Below are positions 18,667 to 25,998 of a DNA stretch of 64,000 nt, piece after piece. The notes beneath the pieces were generated by a model, which ran no database searches, was not told the DNA's origin, and saw nothing but the letters and a program-made list of their open reading frames with translations. Source of the stretch: Thermanaerovibrio acidaminovorans DSM 6589 (GTDB lineage: Bacteria > Synergistota > Synergistia > Synergistales > Synergistaceae); the NCBI RefSeq assembly GCF_000024905.1, contig NC_013522.1:1178001-1242000 (forward strand), in the 5' to 3' direction. A program made the translations under genes and the position numbers. Numbering within the stretch: the stretch's first letter is position 1; each line of letters opens with the position of its first letter.

Positions 18667-19959
18667 CTAGTATGTGGTGGCGCTGAGCCGGTTAAAGCCC
18701 AGCTCGCAGGTGGCCCCGGTTATGGCCTGGAGCTCCACCTCGATGGACCCGTCCTCCCGAAGGGAGCCGGCGAAGCCTCCGGCTATCACGTCCACGTACT
18801 CGGTGAACCCGATGACCCGGTCCATGGGGGGTAGCACGATCATGGCGTTGGCGTTGCCGGCGGTGACCACCGCGTCCGCCTCCTTGGCGGCGTCCGCCAG
18901 GGACTGGCTGGCCCCGTCCCGGCCTGCGTACTCGTCGGTTATGAGCACCGTCCGGATGCCCAACGTCTCCGCCTTGCGGCAGTTCATGATCAGGTCCGTG
19001 TCCGGGTTGCCGAAGCCCTCCTCGCTTATCACCAGCCCATCCACCCCCAGCATGGCGGCCAGCTTGGTGGCGTAGGAGGAGCTGCGCTTCTTGTCCGCCA
19101 GGGTCACGTTCTCGTTGGTGATGATGCACCCGACGAAGTTAAGATCCACCCCGTGACGATCGTAGAGGGCCTGGATCACCGGGTTGTTGAGGTGAACGTA
19201 GGTGCTGTTCTTGTCGCAGGCGGACACGCAGTTGCCCGACACGATGGCCCCGTCCATCACCTCGTTGGGATGGATCAGGGTGGGGATGATCCGCTTGGCG
19301 TCAACCCCGTAGACGTAGGTATCGTGCAGGAGTCCCTGAGTCTGGAGCATGTAGAGGTAGGCCACCTTGGGAAGCCCCGGGTGGGCCGACATGGCCTCCC
19401 GGAGGGGTGGCAACTGGAAGGACCTCACCTGATCCGCCTTGGCGGAAGCCTCCTTGGCCTTGGTGGCCAGGAAGTGGGCCGCCTTCAATCCCGCGATCCG
19501 GCAGGCGCTCTCGTACTCGTGCTTCTCCAGTCCCTCCGCGGGCTCGAAGACCAAAACCACGTTGAAGGTCTTGGAGAAGGGGGTGTAGTCCGCCCCGGGG
19601 CCGGACATGTCCACTATGCCCTCCTGGAAGCCCACGATCCTTCCGCAGGTGACCACCGCGGCACCCTTGAGCACCAGCGTGGCACCGCTACCCACGGTCT
19701 CCACATCGCCGACGAAACCAGGGAAGACCTCCCCGGGCCCCTCCAGCTTGCAGCGAGGCTCCACCACGTCCTTGACGGGGGTTATGCGAACCCTCTCCCC
19801 CGGACGGGCCAGGTCCACGTCCACCGACTTGAGCCGCTCATCGCCCCCCAGGTGGGCCACCAGCTCCTCCTTGGAGACGTACAGGGTGCCGTCCCTGAAA
19901 GCGGTGGTCTCCCCCCACTCGAGGGCCTTGACGTGAAACTCGTGCAGTTCCAGCCTCAT
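18667..19959 (-). CDS. grdE: glycine reductase component B proprotein (GrdE), pyruvoyl precursor
   Basis: Precursor of the two small subunits of protein B. The family is known to cleave itself at an Asn-Cys bond, turning the cysteine into the pyruvoyl group that binds glycine as a Schiff base. The expected site is N243-C244 in AIVSGNCVSACDKN. The two products would be about 243 and 187 residues. Total length 430 aa matches GrdE. The ATG start has GGGAGGG upstream. It lies between trxA and grdA in the order usual for grd operons. Confidence 0.95.
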   Translation of the reverse strand: MRLELHEFHVKALEWGETTAFRDGTLYVSKEELVAHLGGDERLKSVDVDLARPGERVRITPVKDVVEPRCKLEGPGEVFPGFVGDVETVGSGATLVLKGAAVVTCGRIVGFQEGIVDMSGPGADYTPFSKTFNVVLVFEPAEGLEKHEYESACRIAGLKAAHFLATKAKEASAKADQVRSFQLPPLREAMSAHPGLPKVAYLYMLQTQGLLHDTYVYGVDAKRIIPTLIHPNEVMDGAIVSGNCVSACDKNSTYVHLNNPVIQALYDRHGVDLNFVGCIITNENVTLADKKRSSSYATKLAAMLGVDGLVISEEGFGNPDTDLIMNCRKAETLGIRTVLITDEYAGRDGASQSLADAAKEADAVVTAGNANAMIVLPPMDRVIGFTEYVDVIAGGFAGSLREDGSIEVELQAITGATCELGFNRLSATTY

Positions 19960-20004
19960 GTTATCCCTCCCTTCCGCTTCTGACGAAGGGCAGGGGCCTC
20001 AAGC

Positions 20005-20325
20005 TCAGCCTATCAGCTTGTTGGCCCTATCCCTTATGGCCTCCAAGGTGACCTCCGCGCCGGTTATCCGGTCCACCAGCTCCCCCCCCTTGTAGAAGAG
20101 GAAGGTGGGGAGCCCCATGACCTTGAGGCTGGCGCAGAGGCGCCGGTTCTCCGCCGCGTTCAGCTTGCAGAACTTGACCTTCCCCTCGAACTCCTCCCCC
20201 ATCTTCACCACCTCGGGCATGAGGGCCAGGCAAGGACCGCAGGAGGGACCCCAGAAGTCCACTACCACCGGGAGGGAGCTCTGCAACACCTCCGCCTCGT
20301 AGTTGTCCTTGTTGACCTCCACCAT
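20005..20325 (-). CDS. trxA: thioredoxin, glycine-reductase-linked, with SCGPC active site
   Basis: Dithiol electron donor, most likely the reductant of GrdA in the glycine reductase cycle. The 106-aa thioredoxin fold has the redox pair C29/C32 in DFWGPSCGPCLAL and the cis-proline strand GLPTFLFYKGG. The residue before the first cysteine is Ser instead of the usual Trp, an altered active site. The ATG chosen follows GGGAGGTGAT by 5-8 bases. It is directly between grdX and grdE; no thioredoxin reductase gene is present in the window, so it must be encoded elsewhere. Confidence 0.94.
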   Translation of the reverse strand: MVEVNKDNYEAEVLQSSLPVVVDFWGPSCGPCLALMPEVVKMGEEFEGKVKFCKLNAAENRRLCASLKVMGLPTFLFYKGGELVDRITGAEVTLEAIRDRANKLIG

Positions 20326-20370
20326 GTGTATCACCTCCCTTCAATGGGCATGACGAAGCTCGCCCAGGGC

Positions 20371-20739
20371 CTATAGGCCGTAGGCGTCCAACGTGTTCTC
20401 TATGAGCTTCAGATCCACGTAGGCCAGATCCTGATGAAACGGGAAACGGGACGGCTCCGGGAGGTCCATGAAGGGACGATAGACCTCCAGGGCCTCCTCC
20501 ATGAGGAGGATCGATTGGTAGTCAACCCCAACCCCCGGCCCATCCAACAGGACGGTCCTGAAGGGCTGATGATGGGGACGAAGGTTTCCGTAGAGCGGGT
20601 GGGACAGGAGACGATAGCCCCGGTGCACCCGGTCTCGGGCCGCGAGGAGAACCTCCCCGCCATGACCCTCCACTCAGAGGGCGCGGGGCACTCTACGGAT
20701 CACCAGGGGATTGTTGGTTACGCAGATGGGCGAACGCAA
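20371..20739 (-). CDS. grdX: GrdX-family protein with an in-frame UGA at codon 22
   Basis: GrdX is a small protein of unknown role that heads many glycine/sarcosine/betaine reductase operons. Family features are VTNNPLV near the N-terminus and RDRVHRGYRLLSHPLYGNLRP with PFRTVLL in the middle. The frame that contains both halves runs 122 codons from a TTG with GAGGGGGG 6 bases upstream. It is interrupted by UGA at 20674-20676. Possible readings are selenocysteine, a nonsense mutation or a sequence error. Otherwise translation could restart at the GTG right after the UGA, giving 100 aa without the conserved NNP segment and without a good ribosome-binding site. Confidence 0.75.
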
Positions 20740-20744
20740 AGGAG

Positions 20745-20958
20745 ACCCCCCTCGCCAAGGACTCTCCTCTGGCTTCTACCCATCGGGGATTCGCCTGCGG
20801 GGTCAACCCGCCGCTTGCCCCAGGGCCGGCCCGAACGGATCGGACCATCTACAGAGGGCCGTCACGCCGCAATCCTTTGGCCTGAGAGATTCGGCTCTCG
20901 CCTTGCCCCTTCGGCGTCCCGATCCCCGGACCGGGAGCTCTCTTGCGACGGTCATCCA
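20745..20958 (-). ncRNA. glycine riboswitch, probably tandem, in the grd operon leader
   Basis: The minus strand carries hallmark glycine-aptamer sequences: GCAAGAGAGCTCC, then CGCCGAAGGGGCAAGGC, then AATCTCTCAGGCCAAAGGA, closed by GCAA/TTGC and CCGTC/GACGG pairing (about 20855-20957). A second, less canonical unit follows (about 20757-20850): CTCTG, CTGGGGCAAGCGG, CCGATGGGTAGAAG and CAGAG. The leader starts 10-15 bases after the promoter and ends at the grdX ribosome-binding site. Known glycine riboswitches often turn on glycine-catabolic genes, so glycine likely activates this operon. The aptamer 1 call is strong; aptamer 2 is moderate. Confidence 0.88.
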
Positions 20959-20969
20959 ACCTAACCTAA

Positions 20970-20997
20970 ATTTTACGCCCCCCCGACGGGAGGTCAA
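20970..20997 (-). promoter_or_regulatory. promoter of the glycine reductase operon
   Basis: The minus strand has TTGACC (complement of 20992-20997), a 16-base spacer and TAAAAT (complement of 20970-20975). Transcription would start near 20963, just before the glycine aptamer. The -35 lies inside the loop of a GC-rich inverted repeat (20976-21005). Confidence 0.75.
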
Positions 20998-21005
20998 GGG
21001 GGGCG
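20976..21005 (-). repeat. GC-rich inverted repeat enclosing the grd -35 box
   Basis: CGCCCCCC pairs with GGGGGGCG (8 bp, complement of 20998-21005 with 20976-20983); the 14-base loop starts with TTGACC. It lies about 50 bases past the stop of the upstream aminotransferase gene, so as RNA it may help terminate that transcript. Confidence 0.6.
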
Positions 21006-21054
21006 CGAAAATATAAGATTCAACTCCTGGTCACGGACGAGATCGGTTGGGGCA

Positions 21055-22413
21055 CTAACCTCCTATTACCTCCTTGAGGCACCGGCGGCTTATCTCCATC
21101 CCCTCGTTGATGTCCTCCACCGGGACGTTGAGGGCCGGACGGAACCGGACGGACCGGTCGCCGCAGGGCAACACCAGCATCCTCTTTGCCCAGCAGGCCC
21201 TGACGAAGGCGTCCCTGGTCTTGGTGTCCGGCAGGTCGCAGGCGCACATGAGCCCCTTGCCCCTCACGTTGGACACCACCCCGGGGAACTCCCGCTTCAT
21301 GCCCTCCAGGCCCTCCATCAGTGCGGGACCAGCCACGCCGCTCACGTAGTCAAGGATCCTGTCGTCCCGGTATATCTCCAGGTAACGGGTGGCCCGGACC
21401 ATGTCCACCACCGACCCGCCCCAGGTGGAGTTTATCCGGCTGGAGACGGAGAAGCAGTTGTCCTTCACCTGGTCTATCCTGGGCCCCGCCACGATGCCGC
21501 ACACCTGGGCCTTCTTGCCGAAGCTGAAGATATCCGGCATGACCCCGTGGTGCTCAAAGGCCCACATCTTGCCGGTTATGCCCATCCCGCACTGGACCTC
21601 GTCGAAGATGAGGAGCACGTCGTTCTCGTCCGCGATCTCCCTCAGGGCCTTGAAGAACTCGGTCCTGAAGTGGTTGTCGCCCCCCTCCCCCTGGATGGTC
21701 TCGATTATGATGGCGCATATGTCGTCCGGGTTGTCCATCATGGCCTGCTTTATCTGCTTGATGGCCACCGACTCCAGCCACTCCACCTCCCCCAGGTGGT
21801 CATCCAGGGGGAAGGTGATCTTGGGGTTAAGGACCCGGGGCCAGCCGTACTTGGCGAAGTACTGGTACTTGTTGGGATCGTGGGTGTTGGTCACCGACAG
21901 GGTGTAGCCGCTGCGGCCGTGGAAGGCCTCGTGGAAGTGGATCACCTTGGTGCCCCTCTTGCCGCTTATGGCATCCCCCTTGGATATCTTGCCCGCCTCC
22001 AGCAGCTTCCGAACCTTCCAGTCCATGGCCACCTTAAAGGCGTTCTCCACCGCCAGGGTGCCGTAGTCGATCAGGAAGAGGTGGTTGAAGCCCTTGGGCA
22101 TGGCCACCTCCCGGAAGGTCTTGACGAACTCCGCCATCTCCACCGTGTAGATGTCCGAGTTGGCCACCTTGTTTATGGCCGCCCGGAAGATCTTCTCCTT
22201 GAACTCCTCATTGGCCAGCTTGGGATGGTTCATCCCGAAGGGGGCGGAGGCGAAGAAGGTGTAGAAGTCCAGCCACGACTGCCCGTCCAGGGCGTTCACT
22301 ATGCGGCTTCCCAAGGATCTTTCCATGTCGATCACGATGTCGAAGCCGTCCCTCAGCATGACCGACTCGATCTCCCTGAAGACATCCGACGGAGCCACGG
22401 AAAACTTAACCAT
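21055..22413 (-). CDS. lat: L-lysine 6-transaminase (lysine epsilon-aminotransferase)
   Basis: Class III PLP aminotransferase that moves the epsilon-amino group of lysine to 2-oxoglutarate, giving aminoadipate semialdehyde. The whole 452-aa protein follows the Lat pattern: MERSLGSRIVNALDG at the N-terminus, HFHEAFHGRSGYTLSVTNT, a FDEVQCGMGITGKMWAFEHH strand, and the PLP lysine in FSFGKKAQVCGI. The ATG has GAGGGGGA upstream. It has its own promoter and reads toward the grd operon. Lysine breakdown fits amino-acid fermentation; a partner semialdehyde dehydrogenase is not in the window. Confidence 0.92.
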   Translation of the reverse strand: MVKFSVAPSDVFREIESVMLRDGFDIVIDMERSLGSRIVNALDGQSWLDFYTFFASAPFGMNHPKLANEEFKEKIFRAAINKVANSDIYTVEMAEFVKTFREVAMPKGFNHLFLIDYGTLAVENAFKVAMDWKVRKLLEAGKISKGDAISGKRGTKVIHFHEAFHGRSGYTLSVTNTHDPNKYQYFAKYGWPRVLNPKITFPLDDHLGEVEWLESVAIKQIKQAMMDNPDDICAIIIETIQGEGGDNHFRTEFFKALREIADENDVLLIFDEVQCGMGITGKMWAFEHHGVMPDIFSFGKKAQVCGIVAGPRIDQVKDNCFSVSSRINSTWGGSVVDMVRATRYLEIYRDDRILDYVSGVAGPALMEGLEGMKREFPGVVSNVRGKGLMCACDLPDTKTRDAFVRACWAKRMLVLPCGDRSVRFRPALNVPVEDINEGMEISRRCLKEVIGG

Positions 22414-22456
22414 TCTCTCTTCCCCCTCGCATTGATCTCCAACGGTTTACGGGGGA

Positions 22457-22485
22457 ATATTACGACTATTGTGCGCTGGACACAA
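22457..22485 (-). promoter_or_regulatory. promoter of lat with embedded inverted repeat
   Basis: The minus strand has TTGTGT (complement of 22480-22485), a 17-base spacer and TAATAT (complement of 22457-22462). TTGTG and CACAA, 7 bases apart, form an inverted repeat across the -35 and spacer, which could be an operator. Confidence 0.6.
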
Positions 22486-22518
22486 GCAATAAAAGACCGA
22501 AAATAACTCACAATTCTG

Positions 22519-22538
22519 AATAAAAACTAGTTTTTATT
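22519..22538. repeat. 20-base perfect palindrome upstream of lat
   Basis: AATAAAAACTAGTTTTTATT reads the same on both strands. It lies about 35 bases upstream of the lat -35 in an AT-rich interval of roughly 200 bases that separates lat from the YkgJ gene. It may be a regulator binding site or a weak bidirectional terminator. Confidence 0.6.
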
Positions 22539-22624
22539 TTATCCATTATTTTGACTTTGGTTTCATTCAAAGCCGGGATTTCGTCCACTTCGGTTTCTAA
22601 TACAGTCAAATAGTGTAAAAAGGT

Positions 22625-23053
22625 TTACAGATCCGGGAACGGGCTCCGGGAGAGCCTCTCCTCCACATCCTCGACGCTCCAGAGACGACCCTCCCCCATC
22701 CCGGGACACCTCCTGGCCTCCTCCTCCCAACGATCCCTGGACCGCATGACAGACCTCCAGAACGGAAAGAGTGAACACTGAAGGGGCCTCACCGGGTAGA
22801 CCCTACAACGGTTGGTCTCCGGGTCCAACATCACGCAGTCCCCGTTGGCCCTCTCCCGAAGGCTCTGCCTGCCCCACCGGGTGGTCATGTAACGGGACCT
22901 GAACTCCCCCTCCTCCAGCCCCAGCGCCTCCGCCATCCGGCGAACCTCCTCATCGGTCATCCATATGGCGCCGCTCTCCCCCCTGCAACAGCGGCCACAC
23001 TCCAGGCACTGGAACCTCACCCCACCAGAGTACCAGACCTCATCCCGTCCCAT
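22625..23053 (-). CDS. YkgJ-family cysteine-cluster protein
   Basis: Member of the UPF0153 group thought to bind zinc or iron. The 142-aa protein has the clustered motif FQCLECGRCCRG at residues 14-25, and further cysteines in DCVMLD, NRCRVYPVRPLQCSLFPFW and ARRCPGMG, the usual pattern. The biochemical role is unknown; in other bacteria relatives are loosely tied to flagellar or metal functions. It overlaps the flgJ-like gene by 14 bases and is the last gene of the flagellar run, so it is probably translated from that mRNA. The ATG follows GGAGGG. Confidence 0.85.
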   Translation of the reverse strand: MGRDEVWYSGGVRFQCLECGRCCRGESGAIWMTDEEVRRMAEALGLEEGEFRSRYMTTRWGRQSLRERANGDCVMLDPETNRCRVYPVRPLQCSLFPFWRSVMRSRDRWEEEARRCPGMGEGRLWSVEDVEERLSRSPFPDL

Positions 23054-23351
23054 CGGCCCCCTCCACTGCTCCCCTCATCTGCTCGTAGAGGACCCTCCAG
23101 AGCCCCACCCCACCGGACTCGCTCAACGCCTCGGAGGCCATCTCCACCGCCGTGTCCTCCAAGGGACCGAAGGGCCTCTTCCTCTCCTCCCCGCCGATCC
23201 GCCGGGAGGATGCCATCATGTCCTTCCACAGCTGGGAGAGCAGTATCCCCTCGAACTGCTTGCACGCCCTCTCCAGCCTCTTCAGCTTCTCCTCCACCTC
23301 CGGGGACCTGGCGACCCCAGAGCCAGAAGACACTCGATCCACGGACCTCAC
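23040..23351 (-). CDS. flgJ: FlgJ N-terminal-type rod-binding protein
   Basis: Rod-capping chaperone for assembly of the flagellar rod. The 103-aa product corresponds only to the FlgJ N-terminal domain (LERACKQFEGILLSQLWKDM, with the typical L-x-A-x-x-F-E-x-x-L pattern, and MASEALSESGGVGLW). The peptidoglycan-hydrolase domain of enterobacterial FlgJ is absent; single-domain forms are common outside gamma-proteobacteria. I chose the GTG 8 bases after GGGGGG; a GTG three codons upstream is possible. It follows flgI by 13 bases. Confidence 0.87.
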   Translation of the reverse strand: MRSVDRVSSGSGVARSPEVEEKLKRLERACKQFEGILLSQLWKDMMASSRRIGGEERKRPFGPLEDTAVEMASEALSESGGVGLWRVLYEQMRGAVEGADGTG

Positions 23352-23364
23352 AACCAACACCCCC

Positions 23365-24462
23365 CTACTGGATCACCAGCTGACCCTGAAGGGCCCCTGC
23401 CTGATCCAACGCCTGAAGTATGGGTATCAGATCCCGGGGACTGGCCCCCACCCCGTTCAGCGCCTTCACCAGGTCCGCCACGCTGGAGGACTCGGGAAGA
23501 AGAACCACCTGGCCCCCTCCCTCCTGGGCGGACACGTCGGTCCTGGGCAACACCTGGGTCCTGCCACCCGCCAGCGGGTTGGGCTGACTGGCCTCGGGCC
23601 TCTCGGACACCTTCACCGTCAGGTTCCCGTGGGACACCGCCGCGGTGGAGAGCTTGACCTCCCCGCCCATGACCACCGTGCCGGTCCTCTCGTTAACCAC
23701 CACCCGGGCCAGCGCATCGGGGGTCACCCGAAGGCCCTCTATGGAGGCCAGGAACGACGTCACCCCCACTCCCCCAGGGGCGGACACCTCAACCCGACCG
23801 GCGTCCACCGCCCGGGCCACCCCCCCGTACTTGCGGTTTATGGCCTCCGCTATCCGGGTGGCGGTGGTGAAGTCCGGCCTCCGGAGCAATAAGGCCAGGG
23901 CCCCGCCTCCCCCTAGGGTGGAGTCCACCCCCTGCTCCACTATTGCCCCCCCTGGGATCCGGGCCACCGTCTGGAAGTTCCGCACCGTCTGGGCCCCCTG
24001 GCCCCCGGCGCTGAAACCGCCGATCGAGAGGGGCCCCTGGGCCACCGCGTACACCCGGCCGTTGGCGGCCCTCAACGGGGTCTGGAGCAGCATACCCCCC
24101 TGAAGGCTTTTGGCGTCCCCCAGGGCGCTGACCTGCACATCCAGCGTCTGCCCGGGGGAGACGAAGGGGGGAAGCTCGCAGGTGACGGACACCACCGCCA
24201 CGTTCTTGGACTTCACAGCCTTGGGGTCCACGTTGACGCCGAAGTTGAGCGCCATGTTGGACAGCATCCTCATGGCCATGTCCCCCTTGTCACCGGTGCC
24301 AGCCAGGCCCACCACCAGCCCCATGCCCACCAGCTGATTTGCCCTGGCCCCCTCCACGTCCACCAGGTCCTTTATCCTGACCTCCACCCCAAAAACCGGA
24401 ACCACAAACACCGCAAGAAATCCAAGCCCCAGACAAAGGGACCTGGCAACCCTACCGAACAC
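23365..24462 (-). CDS. flgI: flagellar P-ring protein FlgI
   Basis: Forms the peptidoglycan-level ring around the flagellar rod. An N-terminal signal peptide (about residues 1-25, hydrophobic LCLGLGFLAVFVVPVFG) directs periplasmic export. The conserved body is clear: VRIKDLVDVEGARANQLVG, GLVVGLAGTGDKGD, and the C-terminal VADLVKALNGVGASPRDLIP. Length is 365 aa from a GTG with GGAGGG upstream; other in-frame GTGs upstream give up to 373 aa. Its presence with FlgH shows an outer-membrane cell plan. Confidence 0.95.
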   Translation of the reverse strand: MFGRVARSLCLGLGFLAVFVVPVFGVEVRIKDLVDVEGARANQLVGMGLVVGLAGTGDKGDMAMRMLSNMALNFGVNVDPKAVKSKNVAVVSVTCELPPFVSPGQTLDVQVSALGDAKSLQGGMLLQTPLRAANGRVYAVAQGPLSIGGFSAGGQGAQTVRNFQTVARIPGGAIVEQGVDSTLGGGGALALLLRRPDFTTATRIAEAINRKYGGVARAVDAGRVEVSAPGGVGVTSFLASIEGLRVTPDALARVVVNERTGTVVMGGEVKLSTAAVSHGNLTVKVSERPEASQPNPLAGGRTQVLPRTDVSAQEGGGQVVLLPESSSVADLVKALNGVGASPRDLIPILQALDQAGALQGQLVIQ

Positions 24463-24486
24463 TCCCCTCACCCCTCCGGCCACCAC

Positions 24487-25065
24487 TCAAAATAGCGCCT
24501 GTATTATCTGGGTGAAGATGCCGGGGCGCTGAACCCGACTGACCGCCCCCTTGCCCTCCACCCGTATCTCCGCGTTGGCCACCCGGCTACTGGAGATCAC
24601 GTTCCCGGGCTCCACGTCCTCGGGCCTTATCACCCCGCTGAAGCTCACCTTCAGCTTCTCCTCCTGGGTAACCACGTCCCGCTGACCCAGGATCACCAGG
24701 TTGCCCCCTGGCAGGACCTCGGTCACCACGCAGCTTATCTGGGTGCTTACGTTGTGCTTCCTCTCCGTCTTGCTGTTCCCCGCGCTGTTGGACGACCCAC
24801 CGATGGAGAAGGCCTTTATGAAGTCCAGTATCCCGGTGCCGGCGTTCATTCCGCTGTTGTCGGTCTTGCTGGTGCTGGACTTGCCCTCGTCCTTGGTGTC
24901 CGTGGTCTCGTTGACCCGCACGGTCACTATGTCCCCCACCCGGGACGGACGACGGTCCGCGAAGAGATCGGTCCCCTCCCGCCAGAGGGACTCGCCGAAG
25001 CACGGGGCAGTCAAGGCAAAACCAAGGACCGCCGCCAAAACCACCAACCGCCAAAGGCGCCTCAT
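24487..25065 (-). CDS. flgH: flagellar L-ring protein FlgH
   Basis: Ring in the outer membrane that acts as a bushing for the flagellar rod. The 192-aa precursor has a signal peptide (residues 1-23, RLVVLAAVLGFALTAPC). Family segments are SLWREGTDLFADRRPSRVGD, TVRVNETTDTKDEGKS and the C-terminal GVIRPEDVEPGNVISSSRVA. FlgH is usually a lipoprotein; here the candidate cysteine is preceded by Pro (TAPC), a poor lipobox. The start ATG overlaps the flgA stop (ATGA). Confidence 0.93.
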   Translation of the reverse strand: MRRLWRLVVLAAVLGFALTAPCFGESLWREGTDLFADRRPSRVGDIVTVRVNETTDTKDEGKSSTSKTDNSGMNAGTGILDFIKAFSIGGSSNSAGNSKTERKHNVSTQISCVVTEVLPGGNLVILGQRDVVTQEEKLKVSFSGVIRPEDVEPGNVISSSRVANAEIRVEGKGAVSRVQRPGIFTQIIQALF

Positions 25066-25988
25066 AGGTCTCCCCCCTCAACCCTCACAACCCCCGGGGC
25101 CTCAACCACCCCGGTCACTATCGCCCGGGTCTGAACGTTCATGACCCTCACCCGGTCGCCAACCCGGCCCCCGTCAACGCTGCGGCCCACGGCGCTCACT
25201 GAGACACCCCCCACCCGACAGACCAGCTCCACCGTCTGTCCCCCGAGCACCCCGCTAGATCCCTCCAGCCAGGATCCCCGAAGCACCGCCCAGGCCCTAA
25301 CCGGGGTCCTAACCCGCCTGCCCAGGACCTCATCCACCGAAGAGGGGAGCTCCTCAAAACCACGCTTCTCCCCCAGACCAAGGACCACCCTCTCCCAGGA
25401 GACCACATCCCCCCGCTTCATCACGTCCCTGGCCAGCACCACCGGCTGATGCCACCGAAGCGACACCTTCCGACGCTGCCCACGGTCCCTCATGTACACG
25501 AAAGGGTACCCGTCCCGAAAGCCGAGGGGCAGCTCCAGCTCCCCCGAAGGATCCCCAAGGACCTCCACCCGCCAGGGCCACCGGGAGAGCCTAGCCAGCC
25601 TGGCCTCCAGCGATTCGGCCCCGGAGATGACCCGCACCCGGCGGGGCATCTCGAGCCTCACCGAGACCCCAAGTCCCTTGAGGGGGGATAGGAGGTAAAC
25701 CAGCTCCTCCCGCCGGATCTCATCCCCCCGGACATGGATCCACACCGCACCGGCCAGCATCGCGTCCCTTCGGGAACCCTGGATGGACACGTACTCCCCC
25801 AGGTGCCACCCCCCGTCCCGGGCGGTCAGCTGGGATCCCAACCGGATAACCACCTCTCCACACCACGCCCCGGAAGCGGAGGCCAGGAAGGCCAGGGCCC
25901 ACATAAGGATCCACCAAAAACGACGCCGGCGGAACTCCACCCTGGGAACCCGCCGGATCGAAAACCTTAAAGGGGCGCCAAGCTCCAA
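25062..25988 (-). CDS. flgA: flagellar P-ring assembly chaperone FlgA
   Basis: Periplasmic chaperone that helps FlgI polymerise into the P-ring. It is 308 aa from a TTG start with a weak AGGGGT site; a membrane-spanning or signal segment lies at about 25-43 after a basic stretch (RVEFRRRRFWWILMW). The C-terminal SAF domain carries RDVMKRGDVVSWERVVLG and the typical end VRVMNVQTRAIVTGVVEAPG. Length and position just upstream of flgH and flgI support the call. Confidence 0.9.
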   Translation of the reverse strand: MELGAPLRFSIRRVPRVEFRRRRFWWILMWALAFLASASGAWCGEVVIRLGSQLTARDGGWHLGEYVSIQGSRRDAMLAGAVWIHVRGDEIRREELVYLLSPLKGLGVSVRLEMPRRVRVISGAESLEARLARLSRWPWRVEVLGDPSGELELPLGFRDGYPFVYMRDRGQRRKVSLRWHQPVVLARDVMKRGDVVSWERVVLGLGEKRGFEELPSSVDEVLGRRVRTPVRAWAVLRGSWLEGSSGVLGGQTVELVCRVGGVSVSAVGRSVDGGRVGDRVRVMNVQTRAIVTGVVEAPGVVRVEGGDL

Positions 25989-25998
25989 AGACCTACCC

